The notes under the pieces: generated by a model
Told to the model about the DNA's origin: nothing
Databases searched by the model: none
What the model saw: only the letters and a program-made list of their open reading frames with translations
Position numbers and translations under genes: made by a program
Part shown: piece after piece, positions 56,328 to 64,000 of the stretch
How positions within the stretch are numbered: the stretch's first letter is position 1
How the letters are laid out: each line of letters starts with the position of its first letter
Assembly (NCBI RefSeq): GCF_016889765.1
Contig: NZ_CP069533.1
Location: forward strand, 2,542,001 to 2,606,000
DNA length: 64,000 nt
Reading direction: 5' to 3'
Origin: Corynebacterium minutissimum
GTDB taxonomy: Bacteria > Actinomycetota > Actinomycetes > Mycobacteriales > Mycobacteriaceae

Positions 56328-58184
56328 ATGAGCGTCGAATTAGACGAGGTAGTAAGCTTCCTCGCCCAGCACGAGCCCTTCTCCCGCCTGCCGGAGGAGG
56401 AGCTCGCCGCCCTGTCCACCCAGCTCAACATTATTTACCTGCGCCGGGGTGATAGGCCCGTTCAACGTGGGGAAACCAACGAGAATCTCCACATCATACG
56501 TACGGGCGCCATCGATGTGCTCGGTGAGGATGAGGTCTTGCTGGACCGCCGCGAAGCTGGACTGACCTTTGGGTATTCCACCCTGCAGGGCGAGCCAATC
56601 TCCGCCTATGACATGGTCGCGGTGGAGGACAGCCTCATCTTTACCCTGCCGCAGAAGGCTTTCAGCACGCTTGCCCAGCGCAATCCGGATATCGCGCGCT
56701 TCTTCTCAGCGCAGTCACGCCAGGTGCGCGCAGCAGCGCGGGAGCTTGCCGACGCCGCCCCGACCGACGTCCTCCGCACACCCCTTGGCGAGTTGATCCG
56801 TACCGATGTCCTGACGTCTTCAGCGGATACCACGATCGAGGACGCTGCCCGACTTATGACCGAGCATGCGGTCTCCTCATTGCTGGTAACCCGCGCGGAC
56901 AACCAGCTCGAGGGTATCGTTACTGACCGTGACCTGCGCTCACGCGTGCTGGCAGCCGGACTCGATCCGAGACAGCCGGTGGGGGAGATTATGACCCCGA
57001 ACCCGCTGACCGTTTCTACGGATGCACCTGCCATGGAAGCTCTGCTCCATATGGCGGAGCGCGGCATCCATCATCTTCCGGTGGTTGATGAAGGCCGCCT
57101 CCATGGCATTGTTACCCAGTCCGATGTGACGCGGTTGCTTCACAACGATCCTGTCTATCTGGCTGCGGATCTGTCACGTCGCAGCAGCCAGCAGGAACTT
57201 ACCGGTGCGTTTACTGAGGCCACACGTCTGGCAGGACGTTTCGTGGAACGAGGATCCACCCCTGCGGAGGCATCCAGCTTGGTGACCCTCGCTGCGGATG
57301 CCGTGGCGCGCCGCCTGTGCACCTTAGCTGAGGAGGAACTGGGTCCGCCGCCGGTGGAGTATGCTTTCGTGGCCGTGGGGTCTCAAGGCCGCCGCGAGAT
57401 GGCTCTGGCCTCTGATCAGGATAACGCCCTCGTCCTTGCGGATGATTACGACGCTTCTGTTCACGGTGAGTACTTTGCTGCGCTGAGCACCTTTGTGTGC
57501 GAAGGCCTCGCTGACGCTGGCCAAGTCTTGTGCCCCGGTGACATGATGGCTATGACGCCTGAGTGGCGCATGACGCGCTCGGAATGGACCGAGACCTTCC
57601 GCCGATGGATCCGTGACCCACAGCCGGATGCGTTGCTCAATGCACAAATCTTCTTCGACTTCCGCGTCCTCTATGGCAACGAGCGCCTTGGTCGCCTCGT
57701 CCACAATGCTGCCGTGGACATGGGTAAGGGGGCCACGCGTTTGCATGCCCACCTGGCTAGTTTGGCTGCGCGACGCGAACCTCCGCTGACCTTCTTCCGC
57801 GGGCTCGTCGTCGAGCGCGACGGTGATTATGCCAATACTCTCGACATCAAGAAGGGCGGTACGGCGGGCATCGTGCAGATGGGGAGGCTTTTTGCCTTGG
57901 CGTCTGGCTCGCCTGTAGTGGATACGCGGCAGCGTCTCCGTGAAGCTGCGGGTGATGCGGTGAGCCGCCAGGGAGCCCAAGAGCTTGTCGACGCCTTCGA
58001 CTTTCTCCGCGCCCTATCCTTTCAGCACCAAGCCCGCCAATTGCGCGAAGGCGTTCCGCCGGACTACCACATCGATCCAAAGAGCCTCGGCCGCCTTGAG
58101 CGCGAGCGCCTGCGTGATGCTTTCCGCGCCATCAAGTCAATGCAGAATGCACTGGCCACCAAGTACCCGGTGAGGAGCATCTAG
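56328..58184 (+). CDS. Cyclic-nucleotide/CBS/DUF294 nucleotidyltransferase-like protein
   Basis: A 618-residue cytoplasmic protein. Domains: cNMP-binding-like (about 10-130, LNIIYLRRGDRPVQRGETNE), CBS pair (about 155-275, TEHAVSSLLVTRADNQLEGI and MAERGIHHLPVVDEGRLHGI), GlnD-type DUF294 nucleotidyltransferase (about 340-440, VAVGSQGRREMALASDQDNA with the GS and DxD metal site), and DUF294 C-terminal helices. Likely a signal-dependent nucleotidyltransferase; substrate unknown. The start codon of the exonuclease follows directly. Confidence 0.88.
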   Translation: MSVELDEVVSFLAQHEPFSRLPEEELAALSTQLNIIYLRRGDRPVQRGETNENLHIIRTGAIDVLGEDEVLLDRREAGLTFGYSTLQGEPISAYDMVAVEDSLIFTLPQKAFSTLAQRNPDIARFFSAQSRQVRAAARELADAAPTDVLRTPLGELIRTDVLTSSADTTIEDAARLMTEHAVSSLLVTRADNQLEGIVTDRDLRSRVLAAGLDPRQPVGEIMTPNPLTVSTDAPAMEALLHMAERGIHHLPVVDEGRLHGIVTQSDVTRLLHNDPVYLAADLSRRSSQQELTGAFTEATRLAGRFVERGSTPAEASSLVTLAADAVARRLCTLAEEELGPPPVEYAFVAVGSQGRREMALASDQDNALVLADDYDASVHGEYFAALSTFVCEGLADAGQVLCPGDMMAMTPEWRMTRSEWTETFRRWIRDPQPDALLNAQIFFDFRVLYGNERLGRLVHNAAVDMGKGATRLHAHLASLAARREPPLTFFRGLVVERDGDYANTLDIKKGGTAGIVQMGRLFALASGSPVVDTRQRLREAAGDAVSRQGAQELVDAFDFLRALSFQHQARQLREGVPPDYHIDPKSLGRLERERLRDAFRAIKSMQNALATKYPVRSI

Positions 58185-58811
58185 ATGTGGGGGAGATGGA
58201 GCCGAACGCGACGCCGCGCTGACTGGGGAGCGCCGGCCTCCTCGACCCCAATCGATGATCTGGCTCTGCTTGCAGTGGATATGGAGACCACAAGCCTCGA
58301 ACCCCGCACAGGCGACATCGTCTCCATCGGCTGGGTGCCGGTCAATGGCGGAACAATTGACCTCTCTGGTGCCGGATACTACATCGTTCGTGGCGCCCAG
58401 GTAGGGGAGGATGCCCACGTGCACATGCTGACCCAAGACATGGTGGACGGTGGCATTGAATTGGAGGAGGCGGCAACACACCTGCGGCAAGCGCTGGAGG
58501 GCCGCGCGCTCCTTGCACACTTTGCACACCTCGAAGTGGGGTTTATTGAGACGCTGTCCCAGCGGGTCTTTGGTGAGCGCCCGCAGCTGGCCGTCGTTGA
58601 CACGTTTGCCTTAGAACGACGCCACATGGAGCGCATGGGAACCTACCCGCGCGGAGAAGATCTGCGCCTTGCGCGCGTGCGCCAACGCTATGGCCTGCCG
58701 CGATATGGCAACCACAATGCGCTCAGTGATGCACTCGCCTGCGCTGAGCTATATGTAGCCCAGCGAGGCAACACCCGCGCTGTCACACTTCGGGACGTGG
58801 CACTGCGTTAG
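58185..58811 (+). CDS. DnaQ-like 3'-5' exonuclease
   Basis: A 208-residue DEDDh exonuclease. ExoI LLAVDMETTSLEPRTGDIVS has the DxE pair; ExoII GRALLAHFAHLEVGFIETL; ExoIII HNALSDALACAELY. Related to the C. glutamicum gene annotated dnaQ2 at the same place. May proofread or degrade nucleic acid; not a polymerase subunit for certain. It starts immediately after the stop of the DUF294 gene, indicating coupling. Confidence 0.88.
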   Translation: MWGRWSRTRRRADWGAPASSTPIDDLALLAVDMETTSLEPRTGDIVSIGWVPVNGGTIDLSGAGYYIVRGAQVGEDAHVHMLTQDMVDGGIELEEAATHLRQALEGRALLAHFAHLEVGFIETLSQRVFGERPQLAVVDTFALERRHMERMGTYPRGEDLRLARVRQRYGLPRYGNHNALSDALACAELYVAQRGNTRAVTLRDVALR

Positions 58812-58898
58812 TTCCTCTCCCTGGGCGCGAAACATTAACAGGATTTACACCGTAGCCTCGATGCGGTGTGAATGATCCTCGCGAGTAGTATGTCCGTT

Positions 58899-59708
58899 AT
58901 GCGTTTAGGACGAATTGCCCATACTGAAGGAATCTGTTTCGCCATCATTGATGGCCCAGCTGATGTCCCACTGGAGCAGCTAGTTGCCAAGGAGATCGCT
59001 GGTACACCGTTTACCCCGCCCGAGCCCACCGGCCGCGAGTGGCCTCTCAGTGAGGTTCGCCTCTTGGCTCCGACCCTGCCCACGAAGGTTGTGGCCTTGG
59101 GGCGTAACTATGCCGACCACGTGGCGGAGGTCTTCAAGGAGTCTGCGGAGCATCTGCCGCCGACCATCTTCATCAAGCCTTCCACCGCTGTCATTGGGCC
59201 GGGCGCACCAATTAAGATTCCGGAATTCGCCACCAATGTGGAGTTTGAAGGCGAGCTCGCTGTCGTGATTTCTAAGGTGTCGAAGAACATCGACCCAGAG
59301 AACTGGCGCGATCACGTCGTGGGCTACACCATCTGCAACGATGTCTCTTCCCGTGACCTGCAGTTTAAGGACGGTCAGTGGGCACGTGCCAAGGGCATTG
59401 ACACCTTCTGCCCGCTCGGCCCGTGGATTGAGACGGACTTGGATTGCATCAACCTGGATGATCAGAAGATCAATGCCTACCTGACTCACGATGGCAAGCG
59501 TGAGCAGAAGCAGGATTCCAACACGGACCAGATGATCGTGAAGATGGGCGGCATCATCGCCGAAATTTCCCAGTCCTACACCTTGTTGCCGGGCGACGTC
59601 ATCACGACGGGTTCGCCCGCAGGTACCGCGCCGATGGTTCCGGGCGACACGATTGAAATCGAGATTCCGGGCGTAGGCAGCCTCACTAACCCGATTAGCC
59701 GCGCGTAG
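58899..59708 (+). CDS. odx: FAH-family oxaloacetate decarboxylase (Odx-like)
   Basis: A 269-residue fumarylacetoacetate hydrolase-fold enzyme. RNYADHVAEVFKE, metal ligands in NVEFEGELAVVIS and NDVSSRDLQFKDG, and LLPGDVITTGSPAGTAPMVP are diagnostic. The C. glutamicum orthologue at the same position (cg1458) was shown to be a soluble Mn/Mg-dependent oxaloacetate decarboxylase. ATG 58899 (MRLGRIAH) aligns with that protein; ATGs at 58872 and 58890 are in frame. Biochemical assignment here is by orthology. Confidence 0.82.
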   Translation: MRLGRIAHTEGICFAIIDGPADVPLEQLVAKEIAGTPFTPPEPTGREWPLSEVRLLAPTLPTKVVALGRNYADHVAEVFKESAEHLPPTIFIKPSTAVIGPGAPIKIPEFATNVEFEGELAVVISKVSKNIDPENWRDHVVGYTICNDVSSRDLQFKDGQWARAKGIDTFCPLGPWIETDLDCINLDDQKINAYLTHDGKREQKQDSNTDQMIVKMGGIIAEISQSYTLLPGDVITTGSPAGTAPMVPGDTIEIEIPGVGSLTNPISRA

Positions 59709-59710
59709 CG

Positions 59711-60823
59711 CTATAGATTGAGCGCGCGCAGGATGGTGCGCAGCTTCGCCGTGGTTTCTTGGAGTTCCGCCTCGGGATCGGAATCCACGACGATGCCGCC
59801 GCCGGCCCATGCGCGTGCCGAGAGACCATCGCCAGCGACCTCCGCGCAGCGGATGGCCACCATGTACTCGCCATCGCCGGAGCTATCGCACCATCCCACC
59901 GCGCCGGCATAGAAGCCACGGTCAGTCTCAGCGGTTTCAATCAGCGCCTGCGCGGCCTCGGTCGGCGTGCCGCAAATGGCAGGAGTGGGGTACACAAGCT
60001 CGGCCAGCTCTAGTGCTGTGATGCTGGGATCATTGAGCGTGCCCGCGATCGGGGTACCCAGGTGCCACATCTCGTTGGTGGAGGTGAGCTGCGGTGAGCT
60101 AGGCGCATCGAGGCTCTCACACAGCGGCTGCAGGATGCGGCGAATGTGGTCGACCACAAAGGCGTGTTCGCGCAGATCCTTGGCGGAATTATGGAGGTCT
60201 TGACCGGCTACGATGTCGCGTGCGCGGTCAGCGTGACGCGGAGCAGAACCCGCGAGGGGGAAGGCCGTTACCGTCGAGCCTTGCTTCTTGATGAGCACCT
60301 CCGGGGAGGACCCCACCAGCATTGCGCCTGGGCGTCCTGCAGGGCTGAGGTCGGCGATGAATCCATCGCGGTGTGAGGACAAATCGATAAGGCGTGCCGC
60401 CACGAACAGCGGATCCACGGGGGTTAAGAACTCGATATCGACCGCGCGTGCCAGCACGACCTTATCCAGTTTGGACGCTTCAATCGTGGCGATGGCTGCT
60501 TCAATGCGGCGCAGGTGTTCTTCGGGTTCCGGATCGAATCCGGTAACGCGAGCTTCGAGCGCGCCACTACGGTAGTAGGCATGCGGCTCCAGCGGACCAT
60601 CTTCGCGGATGATGCTCTCGGGCACGGTAAGTGCTGCAGCCTCTCCCTTGTGAAAAGGAAGGGCGCCGACGACCATTTCTGCCTCACCACTGCGCAGTGC
60701 GGACACAGCGGCATCTACTTCGTCAAAGGTGGCTACCGATCCTTGGGTACGCACAGACCCCGTCGCACGGGACAGGAGGAAATCTGGGGCGGTGGAGGGT
60801 CTGTGAACACACATGAGGAACAA
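59711..60823 (-). CDS. Isochorismate synthase
   Basis: A 370-residue chorismate-binding enzyme of the EntC/MenF/DhbC type, converting chorismate to isochorismate for menaquinone or siderophore synthesis. Motifs: LDKVVLARAVDIEF, GAMLVGSSPEVLIK, AFPLAGSAPRHADRARD, HAFVVDHIRRIL, STNEMWHLGTPIAGTL, PTPAICGTPTEAAQALI, and GFYAGAVGWCDSSGDGEYMV with the catalytic acid residues. No menaquinone or siderophore genes are nearby, so the pathway cannot be decided. It converges on odx with only 2 bp between stops. Confidence 0.9.
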   Translation of the reverse strand: MFLMCVHRPSTAPDFLLSRATGSVRTQGSVATFDEVDAAVSALRSGEAEMVVGALPFHKGEAAALTVPESIIREDGPLEPHAYYRSGALEARVTGFDPEPEEHLRRIEAAIATIEASKLDKVVLARAVDIEFLTPVDPLFVAARLIDLSSHRDGFIADLSPAGRPGAMLVGSSPEVLIKKQGSTVTAFPLAGSAPRHADRARDIVAGQDLHNSAKDLREHAFVVDHIRRILQPLCESLDAPSSPQLTSTNEMWHLGTPIAGTLNDPSITALELAELVYPTPAICGTPTEAAQALIETAETDRGFYAGAVGWCDSSGDGEYMVAIRCAEVAGDGLSARAWAGGGIVVDSDPEAELQETTAKLRTILRALNL

Positions 60824-60893
60824 TTCTAGTTCCTTTAACTGTTCCTGCTAAAACGAGATCGGCAGCTATATTTGCGAAGCCTTGGTTGCGAAG

Positions 60894-62249
60894 CTAGTCA
60901 CGACGACGAGGCCGGAAGAACTGCACTGCGATAAACAGCCCGATTCCCAGCAAAAGAGACAGCGCTCCCATACCGGCGAGGAACCCCGCCCAGAAACCCA
61001 CCATCGGTGCGCCATAGCTCATAGCCTGGATGTTTTCAGCCTGCGGCATGGTATCGCTGTCTTCTCCAGCTGCGCGGTTTTGTGCCGGCTGGGAGTCGCG
61101 AGCAGTCTTCTTATCGTCGTCCTTGGGGTTGCGTTCAGAGCGGTCGCGTTGTGCGGAATCTCTCTGTGCCCTTTCTTTGTGGGCTGGTGCGTTGCGCTGT
61201 GTTTCCTGGCGCTGTGATGCTGGACGGGGAGCGGCATTGCTGTCCTGCCTCCGGCTAGAATTCCCCTTATTGTCCGACTTTTCTTCCTGCGTCGCCTTGT
61301 TCTCCTGCTGCGTAGGTTCCTTGGCCTTGGAGCGCTCCGAGTCGCGAGACTCTCGGCTCCGGCGCGATTCACGCGGAGCTTTCGACTCTGACGGGGAGCC
61401 GCCGGTGAGGAAGGCATCGGCTTCCTTGAAGGTCTTGTCCATCGTCTTGTCTAACTGGGCAATAGCCTTCGACGTGTCGTTGATGTCCTTAGCCAGCTGC
61501 TGCGGGCGGCTTTTGGCGTTACCGGACCCTGAGCCCTCTGTGCTTCCTGCGGTCGAACCCCAGTCCAGCTGACAGAGCTCGGAAGAATCTGCTCCGTCGA
61601 CCAGGAAGGGCACGTCGATAGAGTACTCAGAGCCGTCATTGAGCGTGAAGGTGAAGGTTACCGCATAGGCGCCAGGCTCGGTAAAGACGATGCCGGTATG
61701 GCTGTGGAAGTGGTCAGGATAGTCCCAGCTCGCATCAGGATTCTCCGAGTCAAACAACACTGTCGGTGCACCGCCCAGCGCGTTCTGGAAACCCACCACG
61801 CGCCCACCCTCAGGCCCACTGTGCAGGGTCATCGACAGCGTTGCATCCCGTGCGGTGTCCTCGTCGATGTAACTGGTGTTGAATCCCAGCCAGGGAATGT
61901 CCGGGTCTTGAGTTTGAGGAATCTGCCATCCGCGGGAGGGAATGTCCGCGCCGGCGGAATCTTCGAAGGCTGCGTTCGATCCCACCTCGACGTAGAAATC
62001 GCCCGAGGAATAGTCACGCCCGGATTCATCGTCGCGGGCAACGAAGTCTAGATCACCGCTATTGCCTATAAGCGCCAAGTCTTGGTGCCCACGGGTAAAG
62101 GCGTGCTGCGAATCGGCATCGCACGTGGAGTTGTCTTCGGCAGAGTCAGCAGCCCAGGCCAGTGGGGAAGCAGCAACACAGAGCGGAGTTGCGAGCGTCA
62201 AGGCCGCGGCGGTGGTGAGGGTCAATGGGCGGATGATGAAGCGGTTCAT
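60894..62249 (-). CDS. Anchored-repeat surface protein of the ABC transporter operon
   Basis: A 451-residue secreted protein: signal peptide (TLTTAAALTLATPLCVAASP), an extracellular domain with the actinobacterial wall-associated repeat (WLGFNTSYIDEDTA and HFHSHTGIVFTEPGAYAVTF, TIGR03769/choice-of-anchor M type), a long charged Ser/Arg/Glu/Gln-rich spacer (about 280-405), and a C-terminal transmembrane segment followed by RPRRRD. Such proteins accompany a metal-type ABC transporter and may collect its ligand. Its ATG overlaps the permease stop. Confidence 0.82.
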   Translation of the reverse strand: MNRFIIRPLTLTTAAALTLATPLCVAASPLAWAADSAEDNSTCDADSQHAFTRGHQDLALIGNSGDLDFVARDDESGRDYSSGDFYVEVGSNAAFEDSAGADIPSRGWQIPQTQDPDIPWLGFNTSYIDEDTARDATLSMTLHSGPEGGRVVGFQNALGGAPTVLFDSENPDASWDYPDHFHSHTGIVFTEPGAYAVTFTFTLNDGSEYSIDVPFLVDGADSSELCQLDWGSTAGSTEGSGSGNAKSRPQQLAKDINDTSKAIAQLDKTMDKTFKEADAFLTGGSPSESKAPRESRRSRESRDSERSKAKEPTQQENKATQEEKSDNKGNSSRRQDSNAAPRPASQRQETQRNAPAHKERAQRDSAQRDRSERNPKDDDKKTARDSQPAQNRAAGEDSDTMPQAENIQAMSYGAPMVGFWAGFLAGMGALSLLLGIGLFIAVQFFRPRRRD

Positions 62250-63133
62250 GCGGACAGGGACTCCTTAGGTTGAGGGGTAAGAGCAGTAGCGCGGCGGGAA
62301 CTCAGGAAGGGAGACGCTACCCATGCCACGAGGAAGCAGGCGGTGAGCAGCAAAACGATGGTGGCTCCGGCGGGAAGGTCAATGGCCCACGCCAGGTAGA
62401 TTCCGATAAAACTGCCCAGTGAACCAATGAGCGCAGAGCTCAGCATCATCGTTCCTAGTGAGTCGCAGAGCAGGCGTGCCGTGGCAGCCGGTGTAATGAG
62501 CAATGCGAGAACGAGGATGTTGCCAATCGTTCCGACCGAAATCACTACCGCGCCCGTCACGCACAGGTAGAGCACGATATCCAGAGCGAAGACCGGCAGG
62601 CCCATGGCGCGAGCGGTCTCTTTGTCCAAGCACGTCGCGGTGAGCTGTGGGCCGAGAAGGACGATGACACCCACGATGAGCACGGTGACAACGAGTGCCG
62701 TGTAGAGATCCGTGCGGGATACACCGGTCAGTGAGCCGAAGAGGAAGCTGGTCAGGGATGCCGTGTAGCCCTCGACACGGGAGATGATCACCATGCCGAG
62801 TGCAAAGGACGCGGCAAAGAAAATGCCGATGACCGAATCTTCCCGCACTGTGCGGCGCTGTGAGAAACACGCAATGAGTAGGGCCACCGTACAGCCAGCC
62901 ACGGCACCGCCTATAAGGACAGAACCTTGGAGCACGAAGGCTATGGCCAGCCCTGGGAAGACAGCGTGGGAGACTGCATCCCCGATAAACGCCATGCCGC
63001 GCAGTACGACATAGCATCCCACGACGCCACACACGATGGCAGCAAGGATGGAGATACCCACCGCGCGGGCTAGGAAGTCCAAGTTCGGGTTGACGAGGTC
63101 TTGGAAGAACTCGAACAGTGAAATGTCGATCAT
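62246..63133 (-). CDS. ABC transporter permease, ABC-3 (zinc/manganese) type
   Basis: A 295-residue permease with about eight transmembrane segments. VGCYVVLRGMAFIGDAVSHA is the ABC-3 family signature; EDSVIGIFFAASFALGMVII and GNILVLALLITPAATARLL are further family regions. Related to ZnuB, MntB and TroC. Belongs to the 'anchored repeat-type ABC transporter' set (TIGR03770). Overlaps both neighbours by 4 bp. Confidence 0.9.
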   Translation of the reverse strand: MIDISLFEFFQDLVNPNLDFLARAVGISILAAIVCGVVGCYVVLRGMAFIGDAVSHAVFPGLAIAFVLQGSVLIGGAVAGCTVALLIACFSQRRTVREDSVIGIFFAASFALGMVIISRVEGYTASLTSFLFGSLTGVSRTDLYTALVVTVLIVGVIVLLGPQLTATCLDKETARAMGLPVFALDIVLYLCVTGAVVISVGTIGNILVLALLITPAATARLLCDSLGTMMLSSALIGSLGSFIGIYLAWAIDLPAGATIVLLLTACFLVAWVASPFLSSRRATALTPQPKESLSA

Positions 63134-63858
63134 GCTGCCACCCCAATCGCGGACAACAGCGGCGACGAGGTCGACACACCGAAGGTATCGCTCCAGGGCT
63201 GTGGACGCAGACGAATCTCCTCCGCGGGACCGTCGGCCACAATGCCCCGGTTAAAGAGCACAAGGCGTGAGCAGGAGTGGGCCGCCTCAGAGAGATTGTG
63301 CGTAGACATGACCACGCTGGTGCCCTGCGAGGTGAGTTCGTCAAAGAGGTACAACAGCTCTTCGGTGTTGGGGGCGTCGAGGCCGGTAAAAGGTTCGTCG
63401 AGAAGCAGCACGTCCGGTTCGGTGGCAAGGGCACGCGCGATGAGGACGCGCTGGCGCTGGCCGCCGGAAAGCTGCGCGATGGGACGCCGAGCGAACTCTT
63501 CTAGGTTGGTGAGTTCAATCGCGCGGCGCGTTGCCTCCTTGTCCGCATGGCGGGGTCGGCGCAGCCACCCCACGAGCCCCGTGCGGCCGCTGAGCACGGC
63601 TTTAGCCACGGTAATGGGAAAATCCCACTCCACGTCATGGCGTTGGGGCACGTAGCCCAGCGAGGTGGTGACGTCAATCGTGCCAGTGGATGGAACGAGG
63701 CCCAATATAGCGCGCAACAGTGTGGTCTTACCGGCACCATTGGGTCCCAGCAGTCCGATAAACTCGCCCGGGTTGACAGTCAGGCAGGCGTTCTCAATTA
63801 CGCGACGGCCCGCCAGAGTGACGCTTAAGTCTTCTACGGAAATGAGGGGACTAGTCAC
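63130..63858 (-). CDS. ABC transporter ATP-binding protein
   Basis: A 242-residue ATPase. Walker A GPNGAGKTTLLRA at about 36-48, Q-loop YVPQRHDVEWDF, signature LSGGQRQRVLIARAL at about 136-150, Walker B VLLLDEPFTGLDAP, and switch His in VVMSTHNLSEAA. Powers the adjacent ABC-3 permease. GTG start overlaps the stop of the upstream surface protein (GTGACTAG). Confidence 0.93.
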   Translation of the reverse strand: MTSPLISVEDLSVTLAGRRVIENACLTVNPGEFIGLLGPNGAGKTTLLRAILGLVPSTGTIDVTTSLGYVPQRHDVEWDFPITVAKAVLSGRTGLVGWLRRPRHADKEATRRAIELTNLEEFARRPIAQLSGGQRQRVLIARALATEPDVLLLDEPFTGLDAPNTEELLYLFDELTSQGTSVVMSTHNLSEAAHSCSRLVLFNRGIVADGPAEEIRLRPQPWSDTFGVSTSSPLLSAIGVAA

Positions 63859-64000
63859 GTCGCCCTCCCTTCGTGCGTGCGGCGGCGATGAGAGCAGCTA
63901 CGAGCACAAGCACACCAAGGCCCGCGAGAGCCCATACCCACACTGGGACGGCACCGGGGGAGGAAGAATCGTCCGCATTCATGCCCGCAGCAGAGTCATC
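63851..64000 (-). CDS. C-terminal end of a second anchored surface protein
   Basis: Only the last 49 residues are inside the window: an acidic/Ser stretch (MNADDSSSPGAVPVWVW) leading into a transmembrane segment (ALAGLGVLVLVAALIAAAR) and a basic end (TKGGRRD). This is the sorting or anchoring end of a cell-surface protein, most likely another member of the anchored-repeat family (TIGR03773 type) heading the operon. Its stop overlaps the ATPase start. Confidence 0.65.
   Translation of the reverse strand, partial: DDSAAGMNADDSSSPGAVPVWVWALAGLGVLVLVAALIAAARTKGGRRD

Overview
This window is a piece of a Corynebacterium chromosome carrying an intact-looking, about 39.4-kb siphovirus-type prophage. 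The host assignment rests on gene order and product similarity: lysE/lysG, ilvD, a CFP-6-like PH-domain gene, the attenuated ilvBNC operon, then serA, leuB, a cyclic-nucleotide/CBS/DUF294 protein, a DnaQ-like exonuclease and an Odx-type FAH-family enzyme. This is the arrangement known from C. glutamicum. The anchored-repeat ABC transporter cluster at the right edge suggests a skin/clinical-type Corynebacterium (striatum/aurimucosum-like), which is inference only.

Left chromosomal part (1-10.5 kb): the lysine/arginine exporter pair lysE (partial) and lysG; a DoxX-family membrane protein; a small membrane protein with a winged-helix regulator; a GT87 mannosyltransferase-like protein; ilvD with a PH-domain membrane protein; and ilvBNC, preceded by a 16-codon leader peptide rich in Ile/Val/Leu codons and an attenuator hairpin. 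These genes make the common steps of branched-chain amino acid synthesis.

Prophage (about 10.49-49.88 kb): integrase and a small lysogen-expressed gene at the left end; divergent repressor/Cro genes with three operator-like repeats; an early region with excisionase-like, RecE/RecT-like, SSB, replication initiator, RusA, HNH and ParB-methyltransferase genes; a structural module in classic order (terminase, portal, protease, HK97-type capsid, head-tail connectors, major tail protein, frameshifted tail chaperones, 2093-residue tape measure, distal tail and fibre proteins); endolysin and holins; and a right-end block of small minus-strand genes. The integration site appears to lie inside the 3' end of ilvC. 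The phage supplies a replacement ilvC end, and the displaced host end (14 codons and a stop) remains at the other prophage border. Notable elements are a five-copy 21-bp iteron set inside the initiator gene, read in two different frames; a RapZ-C-like protein beside a P-loop-kinase/prohead-protease fusion; a near-consensus promoter and leader module repeated in front of small prophage genes; a C10 tract in a fibre-type gene; and a two-copy repeat resembling a type I-E CRISPR repeat.

Right chromosomal part (49.9-64 kb): a small membrane protein and a stand-alone DUF262 protein next to the prophage border, a putative lipoprotein, serA, leuB, the CNMP/CBS/DUF294 protein, a 3'-5' exonuclease, odx, an isochorismate synthase, and an anchored-repeat metal-type ABC transporter operon (ATPase, permease, surface protein, with a second surface protein running off the edge).
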